Shown: positions 47,261 to 58,601 of the stretch, piece by piece | Layout: the number at the start of each line of letters is the position of its first letter | How positions within the stretch are numbered: position 1 is the stretch's first letter | Assembly: GCA_932521025.1 (NCBI GenBank) | Contig: OW051469.1 | Span: forward strand, 4,414,398-4,478,397 | DNA from: Oscheius onirici | Lineage: Eukaryota > Nematoda > Chromadorea > Rhabditida > Rhabditidae | DNA: 64,000 nt | Reading direction: 5' to 3' | Program-made: the position numbers and the translations under genes | The notes under the pieces: generated by a model | Seen by the model: the letters and a program-made list of their open reading frames with translations, nothing else | What the model was told of the DNA's origin: nothing | The model's database searches: none

Positions 47261-50200
47261 ATGGAACCGGAAGAGGTGGCGACTTTGGTAGACCGGCTGG
47301 AACGAGCCGAAGAGCGAGGAATGCTGCTGGCAGTGCTAGCCGACTTTAGAAAAGTGATTTGATCTTCTTTTTTTGGTAAAATACATTTTGAGGGATTTAC
47401 AGTAGCCGATAAATGGCAAGCCGGCCATTTGGCCAAGACGCTACTTTCTTCGACTTCGAAACTCTCGAAGTATCTCACGGCGGCGGAGGTTTGTCTTTTT
47501 TTACTTTATCTATTTTAAATTGCTCCCAAGTCTGTGTGTGTGTGTCTGTTTGAAGCTCTAATTGAGGATAAGGAGGGGAGCTTTGTGTGCACAAATTAGT
47601 TTTTAACAAATCGCGACAGGACGAGCAAGTGCGCGAAGGATTCTAACGACTTTGGTAGTTTCTTTGGAGGGACAGGGAATGACTGGAACAGAGTGGCAAG
47701 GGGAGATTGGAAGGGACAGTAGGACCGAGACTCACTAAAGCTAGGAACGGGGCCGGGCGACCCGTTCAGGTCCTACATTTTGAAACTAGGCTTGGGAGAA
47801 ACCGGGTTCCAAATTTGGTAGTTTCTTTGGAGGGTCAGGGAGAGTGCCTGGAGGAGAGTAACAAAGAAGGAATGAAAGGGGAACCACGACTACGGTTCCG
47901 TGACAGAGCGAAGTCACGAATTTCTACTTTAGCCCTGGAAGGGCGTTGCCAACCTTGTTTTTTTTAAACTCTCTTCGTTGAAATAATGAACGAGTTTGGA
48001 CAAGGACTAAAGACTATTGTAAAAGTCGACTTTAGAGACTGGCTTAAAATCTGACTGAATGGCGAACAGAGCTTTGTTTGTAACCAAATTGTGCTAAAAA
48101 AAACAATGTGTTTTGAATATTGTTTTTAAAAAGTTGTCAATGCATATAGGCACTTTTTTCTATTCCAGCTTCCGTTACTTTATTTCAAGTTTTTACTTAT
48201 CTTCGTAAAAGAAAATCTTCAGCTGGTTATCCAACTTTTGTACGTTTTGTGACAACGGCTCTCGAAACAAACGTTTCTCTGTACATACTTATATTTCAGA
48301 CGAGCATCAACATTTCTTCCGTGCTCGCCAATCTCGACCCAGTCACCCGGATCCTCGTTCTCTATTCGGTCTTCAATCAACACGGCGAGCAGATTTACAC
48401 TTTTCTTCTCTCCTCCCTTCAATCGGAACATCTTGAACAAGTCCTCAAGAACAGTGTTACTGCCTCCGACGACCACTATGAACAAGTAGTCAGCTGTCTG
48501 ATCTCGCTGCCGGACAAGTTGTCAAACTTTTTGAATCGGCTCGAAAAGAGCGATGCGGTCGATCTACGCTCTTGGCTTAAGGCCTACCCGGTACTTTAAA
48601 CTTTGATTTTTGTAAGAAAAATTATTTGAGATAGCAATTTCCGCGGCTCTCCGTACCGCCATCCAGTTCGCCTTCGATCGAATCAACTCAAAGGAGGACG
48701 TCAATTTCAGAGCTGTCTCGCTTCTCATCTCAAAACGACGCAGTTTGGTTATGCAAGTGAGCATTTTTCGCTTAATTTATTCTGTTTTTTTTCCTTTCTT
48801 TTCCTAGTCTTTTGCCAGGACAGGGACCAAAGTGTGCTTTGTAGTTTGTAAGGTAAATCTAGTCTCATTGGCTTAGACTTGTCGATGAACTCGCATGCGA
48901 GTGGAACATGGTCACAAAAAACTCTTACTAAGCCAAATCTTGTTCTAGTTGGAAAGATTGTACTTACTCTCCGGCTCGTGTTGCTGAGGCGTTTCCTCCA
49001 CCTTCAGTGGTAGGGAGGTCTTCTTGAAGAGGTTAATTGTAGAGCAATTGTAGTGTTCTTCTTTCGCAGAATCTCACAAACTGGCACAAATAATATAGCT
49101 TGAAATAATTGAAATAAAGATTTGTAGATCTTGTGTTTGAAGGCAAAAAAGCAAAACTAGACTGAATGCCATATCATAAAGTGACTTTGTAGATTCACCA
49201 TAGCATTGCTTGAAATGAACAAGTTTTTTGCAATTCCTATAATTGCCGGCGCTAACTCTAGTTTTATGACTTTACTAAAAAATGATTCGGTTCTTTGATG
49301 ATACATGCAACACTTTCCCCACTATTTACAAATTTCCAGCAAAATACTAACATTTAGTCACATAAATTAGTTATTCAAAATTAATTAGATAGGCTATCCG
49401 TAAATATAGTACTTGCTTGATAGTTTAGTCATTTTTTATTCGCGTTGATCTACGGTGGTTCCCGTGTGCGAAAGTACGCTTCTCCTGGCGGTAGATGCGA
49501 GTGGAGGGTTACGATCCGAGCTTCTCCTGTGCTAGTTGGACCGGGACAGGCTAGGCTGGCGGGAGATGCCAGGGTAGACTACCTTCGTGTACAATCACCC
49601 GGGATTGAACTTGCGATCGCTTTCTTTATAGACTGTCATCCTATCCACTTGACTATCCGGTCCCCTCATTAGCTAGAGTTTAGTCATTAGCTAGAGTAAT
49701 TACCTCTAGATATTTTGTACTTTATTACTATGGAAGAGGCGAGATGGCGCAGTGGTAGGAGGCGCCAGCGTCAATCTAAAGCTCCCAAGTTCAAACTCGC
49801 TTTTGCCCAACCAAGGCATCCATCCTCCCGAGGTCGGTAAATTGGTAGTATCATGCTACGAAGATAAAGCGTTCTTGAAGTTAGACTTGGCACCTGTCCA
49901 GATTATAGAACGTAAGCCTGATTTCTCTGGCCCCTCAGATTAGACCCGCACGCAATTGAGCTTGCTCTGGCGTTGATTACGGGGTAAACTTTATCTTTTA
50001 TCTTCACTTTATTACTATGGAGAAACGAGTTGCATGTATCATCAAAGTACCAAAGATTCTTCCAGAACTCGTCGCTCCTCGAAGAGACAGTCCACTGGAT
50101 CTGTCGACAGGAAGCCTCAGCCATCTGGGATCGTCTGGCCCAAAGAATCTTCACCGATGACAGCCACGGAATCCGAGAGTTTGAGGCCATGCTGACAGCC

Positions 50201-52338
50201 GTGATTCAGGCTGTCGAAAGCGGAAAAGATCTTCTCGTAAGCTTATTTTTTGAGTCTTTACAGAAAAATGCATTTACAGCGCTGTATCGGCTACTCCATC
50301 AAGACAAAATGCGGCAGCGTCCAGGCCACATTCCGACGCCTTCTTCTTCAACGCCTCTGTTCCTACCGTATTCCAAAAGTTTTGGCAGAGTATCTAGTCG
50401 AAACTGGACTCTCTGACGTCTTTCTCTCCTTTCTTACTGTAGGTTCTGTATATTTCTAGACTTATTCCTAAATTTTAGGACCTGGTAATAGTCTGGGCCG
50501 ACGCCTCGTTCGTCCGCTTCAATCCGGATGAGAAGCAGCGATATCTCACGGTGGCTGTGCTCGAATTCGGCAGAAGAGTCAAGTCGGACCTTTTTTAAAC
50601 TGAAAAGACAATAAAACTTCAGTGATCTCGGGCTGGAAGCCTCTTTGAGAGAACTGGCTGCGACAATAGCCAACGGACTTCATTCACGGCTAGGAAATTC
50701 AGATTCTTGACCATTTTTTACCAGAAAAAAACCCCACTATTTTAGACCCAATAATCCAGCAGACTGGCCTCTTCGTCGGAGAGCAGTTTTCCAAGTGGCA
50801 AGGCGACAAAGAGCCGCTGAAATTCGACTACCAGGAGGACGAATGGGTCCTGACGATGAGGCGGATAGCTGAAGCAGATTCGGAAAAGAAAGAAGAGTCT
50901 TTTGAACCACAGCCATCCACTTCCTATGCCCTTCCGGATATTTCACGACTGACAGTGAAGCAGACGGCCGATTTGGATAGCGATGACGAGATCGAATTCG
51001 AGGGAGAGTACATTCCGGACGAGGAGAGGAATTTCGAGCCGGTTTGTAGAATCATAGGCTTTTTAGAATGAAAAGCTGAAAATTGCAGTAAAAACCACAT
51101 TTACAGTTGAAAGAAGGCGAAGAGCCGGCAAAGCATCATCCCGCTCCAAATTACATTCGAGACGCCATGAACTGGCTGGTCGAGACCGATCGATATGAAG
51201 TTTGTCTAATTTTCGTCCTTAAAAACGCAAAATACAGAAATTCGAAGCGGCCCTCTTCCATTTGGAGCCAATGATCAGAAGAAATGCTCTCGGACTCGGC
51301 GACATTGCTCCTAAACTCGCCCAGCGATTGATTCACCTCGACGACAAGTTTTGTACCAAGGATTTTGAGGTGGCAGTCCTTTTTCCAAAGAGAATAGAGT
51401 TTTTAGAAAATACGAAAAGATTGTGTGATAGCACTGCTAGTTCAGCGGCCGGAACTGGCCCCGTCACTCGGTGAGGTCATCTTTTCACGGAATTGCACCT
51501 TTTTCACCAGGTTTGTACTATATTTCTCAGAAATGGGACTGTTTTGTTCAAAAAGTTCATAATTTTCGAAAATTGCAGATATCTCATTCTTAACTGTCTA
51601 ATCGAGGCTGCCAAGGACCTCTCAGAGCCGCCGAAAAAGGAGAAACTGGTCAAGGAAGTCGACAAGGAGAATACTATAGATGTAAGTTGTTTTTAGGCCC
51701 AAAATTGAGTCATTTTTAGCCATTGGACTGGCGGAGCATCGTTGATGCGAGAATCAAGTCAAAGACGAGGATAATCAGCGAGAAACAGCCGATATCGGCT
51801 GTTCATGTGAATCGTTTCGCCTCGGTGGCCACGATGTTCTTCTATCCGCTCTTGACGACGAATACTGGCGAACATTTGGAGCTCAGAGTCAGTTTTATGA
51901 TGACTTTGGACTTAAAACTCGTAAAAAGCTCAAAAGTGCATAATTTCAGGGCAGAGACGCTCCATTTCTCGCCAAACTGCTCGTGGCAGCTGCCGAGATT
52001 CTCCAGTGTGGAGCTACTTCCCAGAGCGTCGTCAAAATGGCTTCTTCGCTTTCAGCTAACGCCTGGCCACTTCGATTCCATGACGAGACTGCCATCCGAA
52101 CAGCTGTCCTCTTCGGCTACTTTAGCATCGTCTCTTCCCTCCCTTCCCAGGTACTTTTCTATCTTTGCCCTAAAAATAGTTTTAGGTCCTTTTTGAAGTC
52201 TTCGCTGCTGAAACGAATAGCTGGCTAGAATGGATGTGTGCAGTAGCCGATAATGGCGATCTGGCCGAGCAGGAACGGACTCTCGCTCGACATGCCGCTG
52301 CCGTTTTTGTAGAAAAGGCCAAATCTGTTCACTCTTGA
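47261..52338 (+). CDS. clk-2: TELO2 / CLK-2, TTT-complex subunit for PIKK stability
   Basis: A multi-exon gene is collinear with animal TELO2. SCLISLPDKLSNFLNRLEKS (48.5 kb) matches the N-terminal helical repeats. Helical exons at 48.6, 50.07, 50.28 and 50.5 kb follow. Next are FVGEQFSKWQGDKEPLKFDY and LDSDDEIEFEGEYIPDEE (50.8-51.0 kb; compare the acidic DSDDEF linker). PLDWRSIVDARIKSKTR (51.72 kb), VNRFASVATMFFYPLL and LPSQVLFEVFAAETNSWLEW complete the conserved C-terminal domain, with the stop at 52336-52338. TELO2 binds TTI1/TTI2 and Hsp90 to mature ATM, ATR and mTOR kinases. The N-terminus is uncertain: the ATG at 47261 (MEPEEVATLVDRLERAEERG) does not splice in phase to the 47.4 kb exon using GT-AG. 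The exon near 50.63-50.71 kb also lacks a GT donor. Confidence 0.85.
47505..47960 (-). repeat. Dispersed repeat copy in a TELO2 intron
   Basis: Read on the minus strand this matches the 10690-11035 copy over its whole length: GGCAACGCCCTTCCAGGGCT, GGTCGCCCGGCCCCGTTCCT, TGAGTCTCGGTCCTACTGTC, CACTTGCTCGTCCTGTCGCG, AATTAGAGCTTCAAACAG, CTTGGGAGCAATTTAAA. It appears better preserved and longer (about 450 bp) than the 10.5 kb copies. No reading frame or terminal repeat was identified. Confidence 0.75.
49590..49675 (-). repeat. tRNA-like sequence, probable SINE head
   Basis: On the minus strand GGATAGTCAAGTGGATAGG resembles an RNA polymerase III box A, and AAGTTCAATCCCGGG a box B. The acceptor and T-stem do not pair properly, so this is not a functional tRNA gene. 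It faces a second tRNA-like element at 49737 on the plus strand. Both lie in the long TELO2 intron (48755-50064). Confidence 0.4.
49737..50015 (+). repeat. tRNA-derived SINE-like element
   Basis: GGCGAGATGGCGCAGTGGTA has box A features, and CCCAAGTTCAAACTCG resembles box B about 45 bases later. The D-arm can fold (GGCGC ... GGCGCC), but the T-arm cannot. A unique tail without tRNA similarity follows (GGTCGGTAAATTGGTAGTAT), ending in TTTATCTTTTATC. This head-tail layout suggests a tRNA-derived SINE. Exact ends and copy number are unknown. Confidence 0.45.
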
Positions 52339-52707
52339 ATGTTTTTGTATCTAAGGTTGTAATTATGAACTTTTTGTGACAGAAGTTAGGAGAACACTTG
52401 AAAACGCTGAAAAGGAAAATGGATATCCAAAAGAGAGAAAACAAGAGCGAGATAGACGCACAGAATCAAGTGAGCCACTCTTTGTGCAGATCTGATGAAA
52501 GCTGCAAGTAGGCCAAAACTTACGGCTGCGAAGATCCGCTAACAATTCTTGAAAAGCCAATAGTCTCAGTAAGCCAATAACTTTTACCTCTAAATAGTCG
52601 GACAGAGAACGAATGTTTCCGTTCATTCCCCCCATCCCAACAAAAGAAAGAGACATACCAAAGATCTGGTTTATTATAGTCAAAGTCTTCTTCATGACCA
52701 ATTCCTT
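52339..52707. other. Intergenic between convergent TELO2 and ABCG genes
   Basis: A tail-to-tail interval of about 370 bp expected to hold both poly(A) sites. It has no recognisable gene or repeat. Confidence 0.45.
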
Positions 52708-54763
52708 CTACTTGGCGAAACGGGTACGGAGGACGAGGGCTCCGAAGGCGAGTATACGGTAGCTGACCATGAAGATGGCCATGACGAGCAGGTTGATTCC
52801 GACGGATCCGTGCATTCCTCGTCGGTTGAGTACGGACTGGCCGCCATTGAAGCCGGGACAGTGCTGATTCAGGGTCATGTTGGTCGTCAACGTCGTGTTT
52901 TCACAGCCGGGAATCGAGTCGAACTGAGTCCATTCGTTGAGCTGAAGACCCTCGAAGCTGTAGCGGAACCAGGAGAGATGAGAAGCCCATCTGAGGTAGA
53001 CGGGAATCACGTCGAAACTGATGTAGAATCCGCCCAAGATGAGCATCGGCAGAACGAAGAGCGGCGTGTAGGTCACGGCATTGCCCTCATCGCCGAAAGC
53101 ACAGGCGAAAAAGTAGGCCACACTGATGGCATTCCAGACCATCAGGGTACAGAGCAGTGTGTAGATGAAGAAGGTGGAAGCATTGGCCACGAGACCCGTC
53201 ATCCAGTAGGCTATGAGTGCGTAGATGAGAGGCATAACGGTGTACTGGGGCAGTTCTGCCAGCGACTTCGAGAGGAAGTAGGCACCCGTACTGTAGATGT
53301 GGGCCTTGTGTTCTCGCATCAAGACGGGCAATTCGCTCGTGATCACCTAAAAGAGGTGGTTGGTGGAGAGCAGAGAGAAGAAAGAAACCCACGTTGATGG
53401 AGGGGAAGAGGAACAAGAAGTTCATGTCGCGACACGTGTTGTAGAGCATTCCCTCAATGTTCTGAATGGCTCCGGGCTCCATGGGCAGCTGCCAGTTGAC
53501 GATTCCGATGATCAGAGCCGTCGTGATGACTTGGAGAGCGCGGACCTTGAGCAGAACTGGGTCACGAAGGGTCGTCAAGAAAGCCCTCTGCAGCAGAACC
53601 CAGAGCTGCGTGAAGAAGCCGACAGCATAGCCTTGTTTCCTCTTCTTCCTCTCCTGCACTTCCTCCTCTGACATTGGCTTCCTCCTGTGGCTGTCGGCTC
53701 TGTTGACGTACTCGGTTATCTCGCGTCCAATTAGCGACTCTTCGAACGTCTTCGTGATGAATTCGATCCGGGTAATGTCGCGTTCCTTGGTGTCCGACGA
53801 GACGGCTAGCTGCGAAATGGCGTGGTCAGCCGGATTGTAGGACTCGGGGACGGGACGACCGACGCTCTCGAAGAAGCGACACAGTTCAGAGACGGGGCCG
53901 TGGTAGGTAGGATGTCCGTTGGCCATGAACAGAACTCTGAAAAGGGACTATTGGAAAGACACAGAGACTGACAGAAAGACACGGATAACTCACTTGTGGA
54001 ACATGTTGAAGGTGGAACTGCTGGGCTGATGGATGACCGAGATGACCGTCTTTCCCTCACTGGCCAGCATTTGCAACGTCTGGACGACCTGAGAGGCCAT
54101 GAACGCATCCAATCCCGACGTCGGCTCATCACAGAACAGAATAGCTGGATCGGTCAACACTTCACAGGCAAAGGCGAGTCTCTTCTTCTCACCGACCGAT
54201 ATGCCTTTGACCTTGTTCGGGACTCCAATGATAGTCTTCTGACAGTCGGTCAGATTGAACTGTCGAATGGTCTCCTCGACCTTCTCCATTTTCTGCTGCT
54301 TCGAGAAGTTTTTGCCCATCCTGAGCAGTGCCGAGTAGGTCAGCTGTTCCCTGACAGTCAGCGTTCCGACGAACAGATCCACTTGCTGTACGTAGGCTGA
54401 CATGGATCTGACTTCCGTTTTGCCGAGTTCCTGTCCATTGATCAGCACACTTCCAGTCTTCTCGACTCCCTTCGTGTCCAGACAGGCCAAGATGTTCATG
54501 AGGGTCGTCTTGCCAGCTCCACTGCCTCCCATGATGGCCAGCACTTCGTCCGGGTAGGCCACTCCAGACACATCACGCAGAACCGTCTTCTTGCCGCCGC
54601 TGTCCTTGTTCTGTCCCTGGGTCGGAACTGTCGCTGTGATGCTCTTCCAGACGATCGCAGGGCCTTGTGTCCTCCTTGTCGAGAGCAGCTTCTCCACTTC
54701 TTCCCCTTCCTTCGTCGCGGTAGCTCTTTTCGAAGACGACTTGCTGGACGACTTCTCCGACAT
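52708..54763 (-). CDS. wht: ABCG (white-type) half transporter
   Basis: Three exons (53994-54763, 53393-53936, 52708-53346) encode 650 residues. The N-terminal ATP-binding domain has Walker A IMGGSGAGKTTLMNILACLD (about residue 80), a Q-loop in MSAYVQQVDLF, an altered signature GISVGEKKRLAFACE, Walker B AILFCDEPTSGLDA and the H-loop VISVIHQPSSSTF. The C-terminal half has six predicted membrane segments, including QVITTALIIGIVNWQL, YFLSKSLAELPQYTV, TYTPLFVLPMLILGGFYISF and LLVMAIFMVSYRILAFGALV, plus an extracellular loop with Cys and N-glycosylation sites (CENTTLTTNMTLNQHC). It matches white/scarlet and worm WHT proteins. Half transporters dimerise to export small hydrophobic or tryptophan/guanine-derived substrates. 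The family's usual SGGE is SVGE here. Confidence 0.93.
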
Positions 54764-54819
54764 CGCTGTAGTCCTTTGAATAGTCCTTGGTAGTTTCTCT
54801 TTGTTAATTGCTTACTTTT

Positions 54820-54826
54820 TTTTATA
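54820..54826 (-). promoter_or_regulatory. TATA-like box upstream of the ABCG gene
   Basis: On the minus strand GTATAAAAAAAAGTAAGC lies about 57-63 bases before the ABCG ATG, and no TTTTCAG acceptor intervenes. This suggests a conventional promoter and 5' end rather than trans-splicing for this gene. The call rests on the motif and spacing alone. Confidence 0.35.
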
Positions 54827-56437
54827 CTTTTAAACAAAAAGTTTTCCTAATTTTCTGTTTTGAATACAACTTTCGAAAGTCTTCAGAAAACTTTTTAAAA
54901 AAAGTTTTTAAAAAGAACAAAAGCTAATGGATTCCCAGCAGAAGAAATTCGTATTCAGCTCCGCCAGAGAATGCTTCTCAGTTATGTTAACTTGTGTTTG
55001 GGTCTCCAATAGAATGACTCTCAATCTTTTCACTGGTCACGTTCCCCATGTCCATCCTTTCGGCTTATCATACGATATGCTAAGCAAACACAAGATTAGG
55101 CGTGTAAGGACAAGCAGAAGAAACGAAAACCCCTTGGAGGTCGAAAGATTCTCTCCGAACTCGATTCTTCGATTCCTTGTCAATACAATTGACACCTCAC
55201 GATCGGATTATCGAACGGAAATGCCGATTTGTGGTGTCTTTGTTATCAAAAAGGACTGTACGGAATGTGCTGTTTTGACGGCCAAAGGAGCCAAAACAGT
55301 ACGAGTGATAAGCAGTTGTCTATAGTTTTTAGACCACTAAATGAAACGGACTGATTTGACGTGATTCATTTAGCATATTGTTCAGCCCACACCCTTTGGC
55401 AACGTAATTTTAAGTAGCCGTGGGACTTAACGAGCCTTTTATCATTCTCTCCATTTACGACCATTGCCATTGACTGCTAGCTGTTCAGCAGAAGGTTCAC
55501 CTACTTCGTTTATACTAACGGCGTGACAATTTTGCAGAATGTCGACACTTGCAGCGTTGGAATTGACACCTCCTTATCTGCAGACTGGAGGCATCAATGT
55601 AAGTTCTGGAAGAGTTTCAAAGAAATATATCATTACAACGATGTATCTTTCATTACATCTGGAACAGACAATGCAACTGAAGAGTTTCTTTGAACCACTT
55701 CGTGATCTGTTTCCTAGCTGTTCCCGCAGTACTTGTTGGCTCTGACAGTAGGACTGACACGATATTTAGTACCAAAAAAACTTCTTTCTCTGCTTCACTA
55801 GTAGTCGTTCTCTTTATAAACTGTCACAGGTTTATAAAGGAGTCCGACATCTCAGAATGGACTTATTTTGGCATTGACTACCCGCCTTTACCTATTCTGA
55901 ATAGTGAGACGGTCAAAATTGTTTGATCCACATTTAAACAGCTAGAGTTTTAAGCATCTTTCAAGCTCCGTGCTATTTTCACCGAGTCGAGATGACCAGG
56001 AAGGTTATAGCAATTGTACTCACCTGGACTGATTGTAACTGACTGATCAGACAGGATGACTTTGAATAGACTTTCGACCTTTTGACCCAGGAAACCACAC
56101 TGACAGTGAGATAATAGCTGCTTCTACATGTATGTCGTGTGCTCCCAAAAAGGGTGACAATCTTTAATAGACAGACTTTATTCTGGGTCATCATCACTCC
56201 ATTATCTTAATCCGCCCAAGTTTCTCCAGTGGGGTCATTCTATCTATTAGGTCTGTTGTCGAATCTTGCCTTCTAAATGGAAATTTCTATGGAAAAGGAG
56301 GTAGTCTTTTTGTTTCTTTTCTTAAGATCAAAAGCATGTCCCTAGTACATTTTAAACGAGCCATCTGTCAAGTTCCTGTACTCTTTCGGTCGCTCCCGCT
56401 TTAATGTCCCACTGATAGAGAAAGTGGCTCATTCCTG
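54827..56437. other. Intergenic region between divergent ABCG and aquaporin genes
   Basis: A 132-codon plus-strand frame at 54927-55325 begins MDSQQKKFVFSSARECFSVM and has no recognisable domain, no splice support and ordinary intergenic composition. I do not call it as a gene. No other feature stands out. Confidence 0.4.
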
Positions 56438-57830
56438 ATGACCAGACCTTTACAGCATTACGCCACGACGGCTTGGGGAGACGATGAAGTTGCCGAGATT
56501 GTTCCTGCTGCCAAGAAGAATCGAGATTACTCACTTCTGACCAAATGTATCGCTGAGTTTTTGGGAGATTTCACTTTCGTCTTTGTTGGTAACTTTTTTT
56601 CCTTTTCTCGTATAAAACTCTACTTAGGAACCATGCAAGCCTTCGTGACCACAGGAGGTGGTGGAATGGCTGACAACATCGTCCATGCGGCCCTCACTCA
56701 CGGATTTGCCATCTTTCTTCTGGCGTCCAGTCTCGGACATATCAGGTATAGGCTCTTGTACACGACAACAGGGTTTGGGGGCTTGTAAATCTTATCGACC
56801 AGTACACTTTCGGTGATAAAATTGAGAGCGGATCTCTGGAAACGGGGATAACTGTCTTTGGACTAGGAACAAATTTAAAAACAAGCCATTTCCTGGCCTC
56901 GAAATTGTGTCAGCTGAACCGGCTAACAGCCTTTTAAAACCGCTCAATTCTGAAAGTCAATTGAGGTAAACGACTTGACTTTCCCATACAGAAGTTTTTA
57001 ACTTGGCTTGGGTAAAGCAAAATGAAAAAAGCTGTCAGTAGTGCGATTTGAATTGTAAACAGAACTTGAGTTGACGGAAAACATAAGAATGTCAGCTGAA
57101 TTTGGTATTTGGCTACTATTCGTTACTGTAAGAGTAGACGTTTGTTTACTAAAAGTGTAACACCATAACCTTATTTCAGTGGTGGCCATTTCAATCCAGC
57201 CGTCTCTTGGTCCATCACAATGCTCGGCAAAATGCCCCTCTATCACTTTCCCTGCTACATGGTCAGCCAACTTCTGGGTGGATTCTGTGGAGCTCTGATG
57301 ACAGCTGTTCGTTTAGAACGTTTCTCGAGCATCTAATTTTCAGCTGGTAATGAGCAAAAAAGAATTGGACTCTACTTTCGCGGGAGCCACTCTCCTCAAT
57401 CCGGCCAACCAGTGGTGGGAAGGACTGATCTCCGAGGCTGTTGTTACTTTCTTCCTCTGTCACACAATTCTCAACACTGCCGTCGACACGGACAAGAATG
57501 TTCTGGCTCCTCTGGCCATCGGACTGACTCTCTCGATTGATATTCTAGCGACGGGAGATATCACTGGAGCCAGCATGAACCCAGCCAGATCTCTTGGACC
57601 CAATATTGTCGGACAAATCTTCTGTGAAGGTCTGCCTCCGAACTTTTGGAACTGGTAAGAGTTTTAAAGATGAGATTAAGAACTGGTTCTAGGCACTACA
57701 TCTACTGGGCTGGACCTTTTGCTGGAGCAACGGTGGCTGCTCTCATTCACAAGTAAGTACAAATTGAAAACTTGGACAAAGAGAGACTTTCAGATTATTC
57801 GAACAGAGAGAGGGTCGTCTTCTACGCTAA
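56438..57830 (+). CDS. aqp: Aquaporin, water-selective type
   Basis: Six exons (56438-56588, 56628-56745, 57180-57306, 57344-57654, 57693-57752, 57794-57830) encode 267 residues. Both pore half-helices are present: SGGHFNPAVSWSITMLGK (loop B) and GASMNPARSLGPNIVGQ (loop E, with the selectivity Arg). Membrane segments include LTKCIAEFLGDFTFVFVG, AALTHGFAIFLLASSLG, EGLISEAVVTFFLCHTIL and LAPLAIGLTLSIDILATG. There is no Asp after the second NPAR-type motif as in glycerol channels, so it should be a water channel, related to worm AQP-4/5/6 or vertebrate AQP8. Exon 1 could instead begin after TTTACAG at 56455 with an unseen 5' exon. AATAAA overlaps the stop codon. Intron 2 is 434 bp. Confidence 0.92.
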
Positions 57831-57966
57831 TAAATTGTGTATACTTCTGAATAAACAATTTTTTTTACTCTGTTAGACGGAAGATAAAAGTTTTATTGAA
57901 TTTTATTGGGAAACGCTTTATCTCCTCACCTAGTGAGAGAATAGCAGGTGGTAGTCGTGTGCGCAG

Positions 57967-58147
57967 CAGGGTGTGCGAAAGTACCGTATACTCGAAAGTC
58001 GAAAATAGCGCGCCAACTCTTAACCATAGACGTCGATACTCAAGAGGATTTGAAAATCAGCTGCGTATCGACGTCAATGATTAAAAGTTAGTGCGCGGCC
58101 ATGGCGGCTTTCGATTTTGGAGTATACGGTACTTTCGCACATCCCTG
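57967..58147. mobile_element. hAT-type MITE with 8 bp target duplication
   Basis: The 181 bp element begins CAGGGTGTGCGAAAGTACCG and ends with the inverted form CGGTACTTTCGCACATCCCTG. The terminal inverted similarity extends over about 70 bases, reaching CGTCGATAC and GTATCGACG. It is flanked on both sides by the same 8 bases GTGCGCAG (57959-57966 and 58148-58155). CAGGG ends with an 8 bp duplication are the hallmark of hAT transposons. It has no coding capacity. It sits 136 bp downstream of the aquaporin stop codon. Confidence 0.9.
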
Positions 58148-58589
58148 GTGCGCAGGTAATCGCGTGGGCAATTTTGGTACAATTTTGGTAACGAAGAGAA
58201 ATAGTGTTGAATGTAGCTTTGAGCTTGGTCCTGACAAGAAAGAATGTGTATCTTTTCGTTTGTAAAGCTTCGCGCCTTTTCTGCTACTTCATAGGACTAC
58301 TGTGTTCTACCTGCATAATTTGCTCAAAAACACTTGTTATAAGTTACTACATAACAACGCTTGTAAGACACTAAAAGAGTAAACATGTTCTGACACGTCG
58401 AGAAAGTGCCAAACAGTCACCTATTGACTTCGCCAGTCAGCTATCGTCTTCTTCCAAAGGTATGTTGTCTCTTGATCGAAAGAAAGGGGAAGTGATATCT
58501 ACCGGATGTTCTTGAGACATCTGTTTAGTCTGCGCCAATTTATTTGAAGAGCACACACTGTCGACAAGAAAGGAGAAAGAGACGAGCCA

Positions 58590-58601
58590 TTTTCAGAGAG
58601 G
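58590..58601 (+). promoter_or_regulatory. Probable SL trans-splice acceptor of the SLC13 gene
   Basis: CCATTTTCAG is followed by AGAGG and the ATG at 58602, with no upstream coding exon, which fits spliced-leader addition very close to the start codon. Confidence 0.5.

Noticed and set aside
49451-49466. GTGTGCGAAAGTAC resembling the hAT MITE end
   Set aside because: Only 14 bases match, with no opposite end or target duplication nearby. It may be a relic or chance.
49590-49810. Functional tRNA genes
   Set aside because: The box-like sequences are present, but the acceptor and T-stems do not pair and no clear anticodon arm could be drawn, so they are listed as SINE-like repeats instead.
54927-55325. 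132-codon plus-strand frame upstream of the ABCG gene
   Set aside because: It has no recognisable domain, no splice or trans-splice acceptor before the ATG, and does not stand out from intergenic frames of similar size. It could be a small gene but is not supported.
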